DNA of 64,000 nt from the NCBI GenBank assembly GCA_029261835.1, contig JAJDAO010000083.1, forward strand, positions 1-64,000. Reading direction: 5' to 3'. The DNA comes from Deltaproteobacteria bacterium (lineage in GTDB: Bacteria; Myxococcota_A; UBA9160; UBA4427). The stretch's first letter is position 1. Each line of letters starts with the position of its first letter. The notes beneath the pieces were generated by a model. It had not been told where the DNA came from. It made no database searches and worked only from the letters and a program-made list of their open reading frames with translations. A program made the translations under genes and the position numbers. Below, one piece after another: positions 52,435-60,233 of this stretch.

Positions 52435-54258
52435 TCAGTAGCCCAGATCGCGATCCGTGAAGGGACGTCGCGGCTCGCCGTTGAGAACTGTCTTCAAGAT
52501 GTCGTTCATTGTGTAGCGATCGTTGTCGAAGCCGCCGTGCGACGTACTTGCAGTACGGGTGGACGGCCCGGTTCTTGCGTTGCTGTAGACCAGCTCGAAC
52601 CCTTTGCTTCGGTTGATATTCTTCGAGAACTTCATCATCCCCAGTATCCGCTCCTTCTCCGTCTCTTCGAAGGCATTGGAGACCAGGTAGAGAAGAGACT
52701 TGCGGTAGACGCCGGCGACGTTGTCGTCCTCTTCCAGCTTCTCGTTCAGGTTGTAGATGCTGAGCTGGTCGATTCCGAAGGCAGTGTCTTGGGTGGCTAG
52801 AATCGGGCGATAGTGGCTTTCGAAGAGGTCCACCGTGGCAGCCGGCGCCAGAAGGCTCACCGATGCGATGCGCCTCGTGACTCCCTGATCGCCGAGCGCC
52901 GCCAGAAGGTGCGCCAGGAGAATGGCACCGGTGCTGTGGCCCACCAGATGAATGCTCTTCTCACATCCCCGGCCCTTCTCGAGGGCGGCCAAGAAAGCGG
53001 TCAGGGTCTGGCTGCCCGGGCGGTTGCGGTCTCTGAAGGACGCCGCTGCGTCGGACTTCATCTCCCGCCAAAGGGCTCGACCGGCGCGGTGGCTGAGCCT
53101 CTCGACGAGGCGGTCCGAGAAGTCCGTGAATCCACCGACCATCTCGTCGGTCTGCTTGCGCTTCCCGAGAATGACGTCTTTGATCTCCTCTGCAGCCCCC
53201 GTGTCGTACATGAAGTGGAACGGGTAGATCCGGTTCGCCTTGAATACATCCTTCATAGCCGCAATTCGTGTGGCCGAGGCGGTGGTGCTGTTGAGCCCGC
53301 CGTGCGCGTAGAAGAGAAGGTGATCGTAGTCGCCACTGTCTCCCAGAAACCTCGCGGTCTCGGTGACGTCCGCGAGGTTGCTCCAGTACTGATCCTCATC
53401 GTGGAACTGGCCGTCGTCGACGTGCACGAAGTGGCCGGCGATCTCTTCCCGGCGAGGGCCCTTGGCGCCAAAGCCCATGGTCCCCTCGCGATTGCGCTCG
53501 CGAGCGCGGCCCCTGAGCTGGGGTGTGGGCAGGGCGAGACGAATCACCCAGGCGTCTCGCACGTTGTCCTGCCAGTCCTCGTACTTCCAGTGGGCGACTC
53601 CGCGATCTCCCCAGTCGAGGCCCCAGGAGTTCTGGATGAAGAAACCGGTCTCGTCGTAGCCGACGATGCAGAAGGCATGTCCGCCAGACATATTCGAGCT
53701 CGGATTGATGGAGCCGTCGATCACGGCCGATCGCCGCCATCCATCGTGTACTGCGGCTGAAACGTAGAGGGCGCCGGCTTCGTTCATCGCGGCGTGCATG
53801 TCCACGATGTTGGGCCCAACGCGATAGTACGCGCCGATGGTGTTCGCCCGTGCCTCCTTGGCCATCTGGACGTCCAGATGGAAGGGCTCGTTGTCGTTGG
53901 CCTGATACGGTGCGCTCTTGTCGCTGCACACGCCCATGCTGTACCAGCCTTTGATGGCTCCGCGGCAGCTCGATCCCGAGTAGTCCTGTCCAGGCCAGCG
54001 GTCGAACTTGCGCGCCATCTCGTAGAGCATGCGGGGGCTGACCTCGAAATCCGAGCCGCGCCGGGCGTTGAGAAGATTGATCACCGCCGCGAGGCCGAAG
54101 CCTGTGCACGCGCCCTCCGTGCCTTGATCCAGGATCTTGAGATCACTCGGCGGTGCCATGCGAGGGGCGAGCCGAGTCAGGGAGGGCTTGTACGGCTCAT
54201 CGCGAAAGTCGGGGATGTCGCGCCGTGCATTGGTGGGAACGTTGTCAATCTGGGTCAT
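52435..54258 (-). CDS. Papain-family peptidase fused to an alpha/beta-hydrolase (lipase-like) domain
   Basis: A 607-residue protein. Residues 1-245 are a C1 (papain) peptidase: Gln45 and Cys51 in DQGTEGACTGFGLA, His194 in SGGHAFCIVGYDE and Asn210 in FFIQNSWGLDWGD. Residues about 290-600 are an alpha/beta hydrolase with HLLFYAHGGLNS (oxyanion region) and the nucleophile Ser442 in HLVGHSTGAILLAHL. No signal peptide is seen, suggesting cytosolic location or export by another route. A 15-base palindrome lies at 52543-52557, near the 3' end. AAGGAG precedes ATG 54258. The upstream gene, 75 bases away on the same strand, is the PilZ receptor. The fusion is unusual to me. Confidence 0.85.
   Translation of the reverse strand: MTQIDNVPTNARRDIPDFRDEPYKPSLTRLAPRMAPPSDLKILDQGTEGACTGFGLAAVINLLNARRGSDFEVSPRMLYEMARKFDRWPGQDYSGSSCRGAIKGWYSMGVCSDKSAPYQANDNEPFHLDVQMAKEARANTIGAYYRVGPNIVDMHAAMNEAGALYVSAAVHDGWRRSAVIDGSINPSSNMSGGHAFCIVGYDETGFFIQNSWGLDWGDRGVAHWKYEDWQDNVRDAWVIRLALPTPQLRGRARERNREGTMGFGAKGPRREEIAGHFVHVDDGQFHDEDQYWSNLADVTETARFLGDSGDYDHLLFYAHGGLNSTTASATRIAAMKDVFKANRIYPFHFMYDTGAAEEIKDVILGKRKQTDEMVGGFTDFSDRLVERLSHRAGRALWREMKSDAAASFRDRNRPGSQTLTAFLAALEKGRGCEKSIHLVGHSTGAILLAHLLAALGDQGVTRRIASVSLLAPAATVDLFESHYRPILATQDTAFGIDQLSIYNLNEKLEEDDNVAGVYRKSLLYLVSNAFEETEKERILGMMKFSKNINRSKGFELVYSNARTGPSTRTASTSHGGFDNDRYTMNDILKTVLNGEPRRPFTDRDLGY
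52543..52557. repeat. 15-bp palindrome shared with window start
   Basis: CGTACTTGCAGTACG is the exact reverse complement of 43-57. It lies inside the coding sequence of the papain-lipase gene, so any function at DNA level is secondary to coding. Confidence 0.5.
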
Positions 54259-54333
54259 TGGGAATCTCCTTGTGTGTCGGCTCCAACGCGCGATGCGGTC
54301 ACACGGAGCCAATTCTGAGCTGAGGAAGTGGCG

Positions 54334-56829
54334 CTACAGCCCCTCGGCGAACAGCTTCAGTTGATCCTCTGCGTCGCCTGACAGCCCGCTCCAGCAACCG
54401 TTGAACCTGACGCCGCCGTCGTCGGCGTGGTGATCGAGCATCGTCGCGTTTCCGGTCCAGTTCGCGAGCGGACCATCCTGCACGTGTACCTCTACGGCCC
54501 CCGCATCCTCTCCGAGCTGATCGGCTACATCAGTAGGGACCGACAGAGCCAGGCCACCAAGGCCAATATTCGCGCACCGGGCCCGGACGGTGTGGTCCAC
54601 CTGCCCCTCTCGTTTCACGTGAAGCTCGAGCTCGCCATCCATCACGACACGCGGATCTCGGCGGCGATCCTCGACGGCTGCCGGCCTCTCGCGCTCGTCG
54701 GGTTGGAGCCTTCGGAAGAGTGACCGCAACCAGTCCCGAGCGCGCTGTCTTCGCGACGGCGGCTGAAAGCTGAGCGGCAGCAGGCCTTGCGCCTTGATCT
54801 GGTCCAGCTTGAAGCCGTACTGGATGAAGAGCCACTCCAGGCGACAGTAGAGCCGCCCCCGAGCCGTCGGTCTCGACTTGAGGCGCGTGTTGAGGCCGTC
54901 GCGTTCGGCTTGATAGCGATCCGGCTGTTCGAGCTCCAGTTGACGCAGGCAGCTGTCCAGCAGGCGTCGAACCTCGAGCTGTTTGCCAGGATTCACGTGC
55001 AGGATGTGATCGACGGCTTCTCGGAGGATCAGCTCCGGGTCGACGATGCGGTGTTCGGGCACGCCCTGCAGCACGAGGCGCTCTCGCTGCAGTTGCTGCC
55101 ACGAGAGGGCACTCAACAGACGCCGCGCGCAGACGCGTCGTTGCGGAAGCCCTTCGGCTGCGCGCTCGATCTCTGCAGCCAGGCCTTTGATGAGTTCGGC
55201 CGACTCCTCCTGGCTCTTGGCGAAGCGGTACACCCCCTCGAGCAGACTTCGCAGAGTGGCGAGGGAGTTGGTGTAGGCAATGAAATTGATCGGAGCGCTC
55301 TCCGTGGCGTATTTCATGACCATGAGCCGCTTGTAGATGACATCGAGGCGTTGTTCGTACAGTCGTGCGAAGCCAAAGGCATGGCCCTCCGCGGTTTCGA
55401 GGATCGTCGTCTTGAGCATTGCCCGATAGGCCAGGGCAACCAGCAGGGCGCCAAAAACGCTGTTCCAGGCGACGACGCCCTGCTCCGCCGCAACCACCAG
55501 CACAGCGATGGCGGTAGCGACATTGAACACGACGAGGGAGACGACGGGACGCCGAAACCCGGTGGAGCGCGATTGCCCATCTCGCCAGTTCCGAATGTCG
55601 GCGACGGTGAGCCAGCCAGAAATGACAGCGACCAGCGCGATGTTGAGCCAGGGAGCCCATCCGTAGCGCCGCGTGCGAATCTGGAACCACGAAGAGACGG
55701 CGCCGGCCTGGAGGACTGGATCGGGCCGGCCCTTGTGCCGGAATCCCGCGGCCGTTCGCGTCAGGACTCGGGACTCGGCGACGTTCAGTCTCGCATCGAA
55801 GCGCATGCCCGTGACGAGATCACTTCGGCTCTGCGGCGGCCCGCCGAGGATTCCGATGAAGCGCTTGCGGAAGCGGTCGGACCAGCCCGCCGTCGTCCAG
55901 TCGCCGGCTTCTACCACCTGTTCCAGGACCAGGACGGTGGTGTCGTGAGCGAGTCCGCGCACATCATCGTGCTCAGCGGACCGCGAGTGATCGGCGCCCA
56001 GGGCCGTGGGGGGCATTACGGAAACGAAGTGGACGTCTTCCAGCTGGAGGATTCGGGCATCGGCGATGCTGAACACCAGGGGGGTGTATGCGAAGGGGCT
56101 GCTGTTGAGCTGTACCAGCTCGTCCCTCAGCCGCTTGATCTCATGGCGTCGACCGAACACCCCCACTGCACTGGGGCGCCGCTCCAGGACCTTCTTCGCA
56201 GCTTCTCGCAGCTCGTCGTTGTCCGCGTAGCCCACTGCCAGGTAGGCGTCCTTTTGCTGGCGTCCGAGATTCTCGCGAAATGCGATCTCGGCGCGCTGGC
56301 CAAACTCGTCTTTGGCGTAGACGACGGCCACGCACTCGTGGCTTCGCTGATTCAAGTAGTCGTAGATGGTTCGTGCGCGGATTTCGACGTCGACATTGGT
56401 TCTGAAGCGCCAATCCCGCAGCGTGTTCCCGATCTGGGAAGTGACCAGAGGTGAAACAATGGGGATCTTGGCGGCGTCGAGTTCGTCGTAGCTGTCGACC
56501 TTGACGAGGACATCGCTGTCCGTCGGGCCGATGATGAGATCGACATCGCCGCTCTTGAGCATCTGCCGGAGCTTCTCGATGCCATCGTCGTTTCCCAGGT
56601 AGGCGACAGGGATGATATCGGCCTTGAATTCAGAGGGGCCGCCGTTGTGGCGAGACACTGCGGCTTCAACCCCGGCGAGATGACGGTCGCCCGTCCTGCC
56701 CTCGTGATAGAGGACGCCAATCGAGAGAGGCCTGCGGGCTTCTGCGGCGGGCGCCAAGATGACGGCGGCCATCAGGCAGAGAAGGGGGGCGCTCCAGTTG
56801 GACCACCCGAGTCGATTCTGCTGGAACAT
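54334..56829 (-). CDS. Periplasmic-binding domain, membrane and PilZ receptor
   Basis: An 831-residue protein from ATG 56829. A signal peptide (1-31) precedes a type 1 periplasmic-binding (Peripla_BP_6, ABC amino-acid receptor) domain at about 34-345: PLSIGVLYHEGRTGDRHL, LIIGPTDSDVL, VAVVYAKDEFGQRAEIAF. Two to three TM helices lie at about 388-465. A long helical cytoplasmic region spans 470-710. A PilZ domain follows at about 718-826, with the RxxxR motif in RRRDPR (Arg723 and Arg727) and ANIGLGG in place of the usual D/NxSxxG. The Ser position is Gly, so c-di-GMP affinity may be reduced. It is divergent from an S41 protease gene. Confidence 0.82.
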   Translation of the reverse strand: MFQQNRLGWSNWSAPLLCLMAAVILAPAAEARRPLSIGVLYHEGRTGDRHLAGVEAAVSRHNGGPSEFKADIIPVAYLGNDDGIEKLRQMLKSGDVDLIIGPTDSDVLVKVDSYDELDAAKIPIVSPLVTSQIGNTLRDWRFRTNVDVEIRARTIYDYLNQRSHECVAVVYAKDEFGQRAEIAFRENLGRQQKDAYLAVGYADNDELREAAKKVLERRPSAVGVFGRRHEIKRLRDELVQLNSSPFAYTPLVFSIADARILQLEDVHFVSVMPPTALGADHSRSAEHDDVRGLAHDTTVLVLEQVVEAGDWTTAGWSDRFRKRFIGILGGPPQSRSDLVTGMRFDARLNVAESRVLTRTAAGFRHKGRPDPVLQAGAVSSWFQIRTRRYGWAPWLNIALVAVISGWLTVADIRNWRDGQSRSTGFRRPVVSLVVFNVATAIAVLVVAAEQGVVAWNSVFGALLVALAYRAMLKTTILETAEGHAFGFARLYEQRLDVIYKRLMVMKYATESAPINFIAYTNSLATLRSLLEGVYRFAKSQEESAELIKGLAAEIERAAEGLPQRRVCARRLLSALSWQQLQRERLVLQGVPEHRIVDPELILREAVDHILHVNPGKQLEVRRLLDSCLRQLELEQPDRYQAERDGLNTRLKSRPTARGRLYCRLEWLFIQYGFKLDQIKAQGLLPLSFQPPSRRQRARDWLRSLFRRLQPDERERPAAVEDRRRDPRVVMDGELELHVKREGQVDHTVRARCANIGLGGLALSVPTDVADQLGEDAGAVEVHVQDGPLANWTGNATMLDHHADDGGVRFNGCWSGLSGDAEDQLKLFAEGL

Positions 56830-57144
56830 AACGGGTCTTCCAGAGTGACCGGGCCGATCGCACGTCTTTGCTGCGACCCGCAGAGTATCACGAGTGTGTC
56901 GCCGGGCGCCAGCGCGGGAGATCCAACCGCCCCCGCCACGCGCCGTTGTCGACACAGAGGGGGCATTTCGGCCCAGCGGCGGTGGCTCATCGACATCGAT
57001 GGATTCCGGAGCGATCTCCCCCCATCCCAAATCTCGAGATCACGCGATACGCGCTGGAATGACTCGATCACACACCTTCCGGAGGTACAGCCTGCGGGCC
57101 GATTCTGATCGCAACCGGAAGATGATTCTTGATATGATGAGGTC
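56830..57144. promoter_or_regulatory. Divergent promoter region
   Basis: A 315-base spacer between the PilZ receptor (minus) and the S41 protease (plus). A stretch TTGATATGATGAGGTC before ATG 57145 contains a TATGAT -10-like sequence and GAGG. The rest has no recognisable gene. Confidence 0.4.
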
Positions 57145-58518
57145 ATGCCCAGATGCTGCCGACGCTTCGCGAAGATGTGCCTGCTCCTCATTTCCTTGCC
57201 GATACTCGCCGTGTCCGGCTGCCGCGAGTCCGCAGAAGCGCTGATCTGCGATCTCGAGCAGCAGCGCGGCGTGCTCTACTCGATGATGCGGGACTGGTAC
57301 ATCTTCAATGACGAGCCCGAACAGCAGGCCAAGTACGCGAGCTTCGACATCAACGCTTTCGCGAGCACCTGGGATATGCTCGGAGCGCTGCGCTGGGGAC
57401 CCGACCGCGACAACAAGTGGACATATATAACGACGGCCGCACAGGACGACGCGCTCGGTGCGGGCGACGACTTCCCGACGTTCGGATTCTGGTTCGATGC
57501 GCCCGGAGACGGTACGATGCTCGTCCAGATGGTCTTCGAGCGCGGGCCGGCGCAGACCGCGGGGCTGCGCCGCGGCGATGCGGTACTCGCGATCGACCGG
57601 CGACCCATCGCGGCGATCGAGGCCGCGGAGGGCATCGCCGCGGCACTCGACTTCTCCGCGCTGGGGACGAGGCGCACTTTCACCGTGCAGCCGCTCGGGG
57701 GCGTTACCACCGACATAGCGCTGACCGCGGCAATGGTGCCGCTTCCGACCATCGTACCCGAGCCAGCCAGCCTGACGAGCCCGGTCATTCTGTCGTCCGC
57801 CGCTGGCGATATCGGCTACCTGCCCTTCGTCCTCTTCGTCGGGACGGCGCCGGCGCAGCTCGACGCAGTCTTTGCGGGCTTTGCTGCACAGAGCGTGCGC
57901 AACCTGGTCGTCGACCTACGCTACAGCCCCGGTGGTGCCGTGGTGGTTGCGGACCACCTCGCGGCTCTGCTCGCGGGACCGGCCAACGCCGGGCGGATCC
58001 AGGAGTTCGTGCGATTCAACGCCGCGCGCTCGGCCTACAACCAGACGATCTACTTCGGCGCTCTGCCCGAGGCCCTCGAGCTAGACCGCATCATCTTCAT
58101 CACCACGGGCTACACCGCTTCGGCGGGCGAGGGCATCATCAACGCGCTGAAGGCAGATGGTGTGGGTATCGACGTCGCGGTCGTCGGTGAGCGAACGGCG
58201 GGCAAGGCCGCGGGCCAGATCGGACTCGACTTCTGCGATGGCTATGGGCGCTTCCGCGTGCTCGCCGTCGAATTCTTCAATGCCGACAACGAGGGGCAGT
58301 TCTACGACGGTCTGCCCGTCGACTGCGAGGCCAGCGACGACCTGACCCACGAGCTCGGAGACCCTGCGGAGGCGTCGCTCGCAGCGGCGATCGCGCACAT
58401 CGAGACCGGCGGCTGCGGTGTCTTCGCGGGCCGGTCGATGGCTCCCGGAGAGGACACGCGACGGCCGCGCCACGACGACGAGGCCCAGCCGTGGCGACGG
58501 CCGCGCCTCTTGTACTGA
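57145..58518 (+). CDS. S41-family (C-terminal processing) peptidase, lipoprotein
   Basis: A 457-residue exported serine protease of the S41/CtpA-like group. The signal peptide ends in a lipobox (LPILAVSGC), predicting an outer- or inner-membrane lipoprotein. A PDZ-like domain lies at about 110-190 (FGFWFDAPGDGT, LRRGDAVLAIDRR). The protease core has LVVDLRYSPGGAV and the nucleophile region TGYTASAGEGIINALKADG. The usual SASE is SAGE here, so the Ser is kept while the neighbouring residue changes. The C terminus is rich in Arg/Pro and looks low-complexity. Confidence 0.87.
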   Translation: MPRCCRRFAKMCLLLISLPILAVSGCRESAEALICDLEQQRGVLYSMMRDWYIFNDEPEQQAKYASFDINAFASTWDMLGALRWGPDRDNKWTYITTAAQDDALGAGDDFPTFGFWFDAPGDGTMLVQMVFERGPAQTAGLRRGDAVLAIDRRPIAAIEAAEGIAAALDFSALGTRRTFTVQPLGGVTTDIALTAAMVPLPTIVPEPASLTSPVILSSAAGDIGYLPFVLFVGTAPAQLDAVFAGFAAQSVRNLVVDLRYSPGGAVVVADHLAALLAGPANAGRIQEFVRFNAARSAYNQTIYFGALPEALELDRIIFITTGYTASAGEGIINALKADGVGIDVAVVGERTAGKAAGQIGLDFCDGYGRFRVLAVEFFNADNEGQFYDGLPVDCEASDDLTHELGDPAEASLAAAIAHIETGGCGVFAGRSMAPGEDTRRPRHDDEAQPWRRPRLLY

Positions 58519-58533
58519 GGCCGGGGGGCAGCG

Positions 58534-58614
58534 TTCGGCGGCGCCATCGAGCCGGGCTCCGTACCGGGCTCGGGCTACCGCGTCAGAATCAGCCTTCCGC
58601 CGCCGCCGGCATAG
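58534..58614 (+). pseudogene. Relic of a histidine-kinase C terminus
   Basis: In one plus-strand frame ending at TAG 58612-58614 the sequence reads FGGAIEPGSVPGSG, then YRVRISLPPPPA. This matches the C terminus of the RND-kinase fusion (GGTIEFDSSPGSG, then CRVRISLPAPPA) codon for codon. It has no start and no upstream kinase body. It overlaps the 3' end of the peroxiredoxin-like gene in antisense and is copy 2 of the dispersed repeat at 45898-46013. Confidence 0.7.
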
Positions 58615-59344
58615 CGCTCTCGATGGCGTGCAGTACGCGCTCGGGCTGCGAGCGAACCTGGTAGTCCTCGGACTGGTCGATCCAGCGCACGATGCCCGTG
58701 GCGTCCACCAGGAAGCTGGTCGGGATCGGGAGCGCCTTGATGCCCTTGGGACTGACGTTGCGTTCGTTGCGCAGGTTGTAGCGTGTCGTCACCTGCAGGT
58801 CCGGATCGGCGAGCATCAGTGCCCGTGCACCGTGCTTGTCACGCGCCTTGCGAATCTCTTCCGGTGTATCGGCACAGACGGTGACGATCTCGATGCCGCG
58901 TGCGTCGAGATCGGGCCTCAGCTCTTCCCATCGCCGCAACTCGGCGACACAGTAGGGTCACCAGTGGCCACGGAAGAACTTCAGCAAGAACGGCCGGCCG
59001 CTCAGCGAGGCGAGCTGGAAGGGGTTGCCCTGGTCGTCCGCCGCCACGAAGTCGAGGATCGGACCACCCAGCTTCACGCTGGGTGGCGTCTTCGCCTGGC
59101 CGCTCTGCGCCCGGAGAGCGACGAACATGCCACCCGCCAGGATCGCGAACCAGGCGGCCAGACCACCCCAGATGCCCGGGCCCTGCACCACGGCCGCGAG
59201 ACCGAGCGCGACACCGACGCCCATCAGCGCGATGTACGGCGCTCGCGCACGCGGAATCCGCACCGCCTTGACGAGCCGAAACCAGACAATGCCCGTCGCC
59301 AGCACCACGGCTCCCGCAAGCCAGCCCAGCACACCTCCACTCAT
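58589..59344 (-). CDS. Membrane-anchored peroxiredoxin-like selenoprotein candidate (in-frame TGA)
   Basis: One reading frame of 252 codons (251 residues) from ATG 59344 to TGA 58589-58591, crossed by a single TGA at 58958-58960. Residues 1-85 contain about three TM helices. The rest is a thioredoxin-fold AhpC/TSA-like domain: FQLASLSGRPFLLKFFRGHW, then the TGA, then PYCVAELRRWEELRPDLDAR. Family members have Cys at the TGA position (WCPYC), so the TGA sits exactly on the first Cys of a CxxC motif. The frame is kept on both sides and similarity continues. A SECIS-like hairpin follows. Selenocysteine insertion is the best explanation, with a nonsense mutation as the alternative. It lies 18 bases after a kinase-like gene. 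Confidence 0.8.
58930..58960 (-). promoter_or_regulatory. Candidate bacterial SECIS element
   Basis: Starting at the in-frame TGA (58960-58958) the minus strand continues with nine bases. Then comes a 7-bp stem GTCGCCG (58948-58942) / CGGCGAT (58936-58930), whose closing base pair is a G-U, with a 5-base apical loop AGTTG (58941-58937). The loop begins 16 bases after TGA and has G in its second position. This fits the general rule for bacterial SECIS hairpins: located directly 3' of UGA, a small apical loop, and a guanine among its first two bases. Confidence 0.6.
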
Positions 59345-59362
59345 GATCGTCCCCCTGCCCTT

Positions 59363-60025
59363 TCAGCTCTCGATCGCCAGCGGCAGCACGATCACGATGC
59401 TGAGGTAGAGCTCCTCCTCTACCTCGATTTCGAGGCTAGCACCCTGAGCACGGAAGAGAGCCGATGCCAGCGCCAACCCGGCGGGCTCCGTCTGCTCGCC
59501 CCACTTCTTGTCGAGCCGAAAGCGAAGCAGTGCCGTCACGCCCCAGCTCCCGCGGCCCTCGATCTCTTCGCGCGCCGAGACGTAGACGTCACCATAACGT
59601 GGCGCCACGGCCGCGACGCAGGAGAGCAGCGAGTCGAAGGCCTCCCCGAGCAGGTTCCGATCGCCCCAGACCGGCGGCAGCTCGTGATCCAGCTCCCGCA
59701 GGACGATCAGGGCATGGCCCGCGAACTCATCCGAGCGGCGACGCAGCAGCGCCTTCAGCAGCGCGGGCAGATCGATCGACTCGGGCCGAGCGCTGCCCAG
59801 CAGCGTCAGGCGATGAAGCCGCTCGAGCGCGTTGTCGACGCGCCCGACCGCGGCCTCGACAAAGGCGCGAAACTCAGCGCGAAACGCCTCTTCGTCGTAG
59901 CGCTCCTCGAGCGCCTCGGCGTACGTGCCGAGCAGCGCGAGCAGGTTGCGCGCGTCGCTCGCGAGCGACTCAATGCCCCGCTGCAACTCGCCGGCCCGGA
60001 TTTCGCCCTGGTCAGGAACGCTCAT
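59363..60025 (-). CDS. Histidine-kinase-like protein, probably degenerate
   Basis: A 220-residue protein from ATG 60025; the open frame extends to 60205. It has a helical dimerisation-like N-terminal half (IESLASDARNLLALLGTYAE) and a GHKL ATPase-like half (ELPPVWGDRNLLGEAFDSLL, then FRLDKKWGEQTEPAGLALA). There is no H-box His followed by E/D, the N-box Asn is missing, and G1/G2 boxes are not recognisable. It is probably a scaffold, inhibitor or phosphotransfer-related protein rather than an active kinase. It is the first gene of a pair with the selenoprotein candidate (18-base gap). Confidence 0.6.
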   Translation of the reverse strand: MSVPDQGEIRAGELQRGIESLASDARNLLALLGTYAEALEERYDEEAFRAEFRAFVEAAVGRVDNALERLHRLTLLGSARPESIDLPALLKALLRRRSDEFAGHALIVLRELDHELPPVWGDRNLLGEAFDSLLSCVAAVAPRYGDVYVSAREEIEGRGSWGVTALLRFRLDKKWGEQTEPAGLALASALFRAQGASLEIEVEEELYLSIVIVLPLAIES

Positions 60026-60233
60026 GGCAGAGCCCCTGACCGCATTCTGACACAGCGATCTGGCGATCTCCAAGTCCCGAGCCCCGATCGTCGAGCCCAT
60101 GTGCCCGCCCGGGCTCACGAGCGCGCGTGTGGCGGCGTTTCGCCGTCCGTCGTCATTCTCTACGTTCGCATACGTTCGCGATTCGTTCCCCGTTGCCCCG
60201 CGCACCCGGTCCCGAACGGATGCCCAGCGCGCG

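Noticed and set aside
54787-56454. A 555-codon plus-strand frame opposite the PilZ receptor
   Set aside because: It has no recognisable domain and lies wholly inside the receptor gene, whose signal peptide, binding domain and PilZ domain are clear.
58589-59344. Reading the peroxiredoxin-like locus as a frameshifted pseudogene
   Set aside because: Both halves are in the same frame with no indel; only one codon differs from the expected Cys, and a hairpin of SECIS type follows. A point nonsense mutation remains possible and is noted in the finding.
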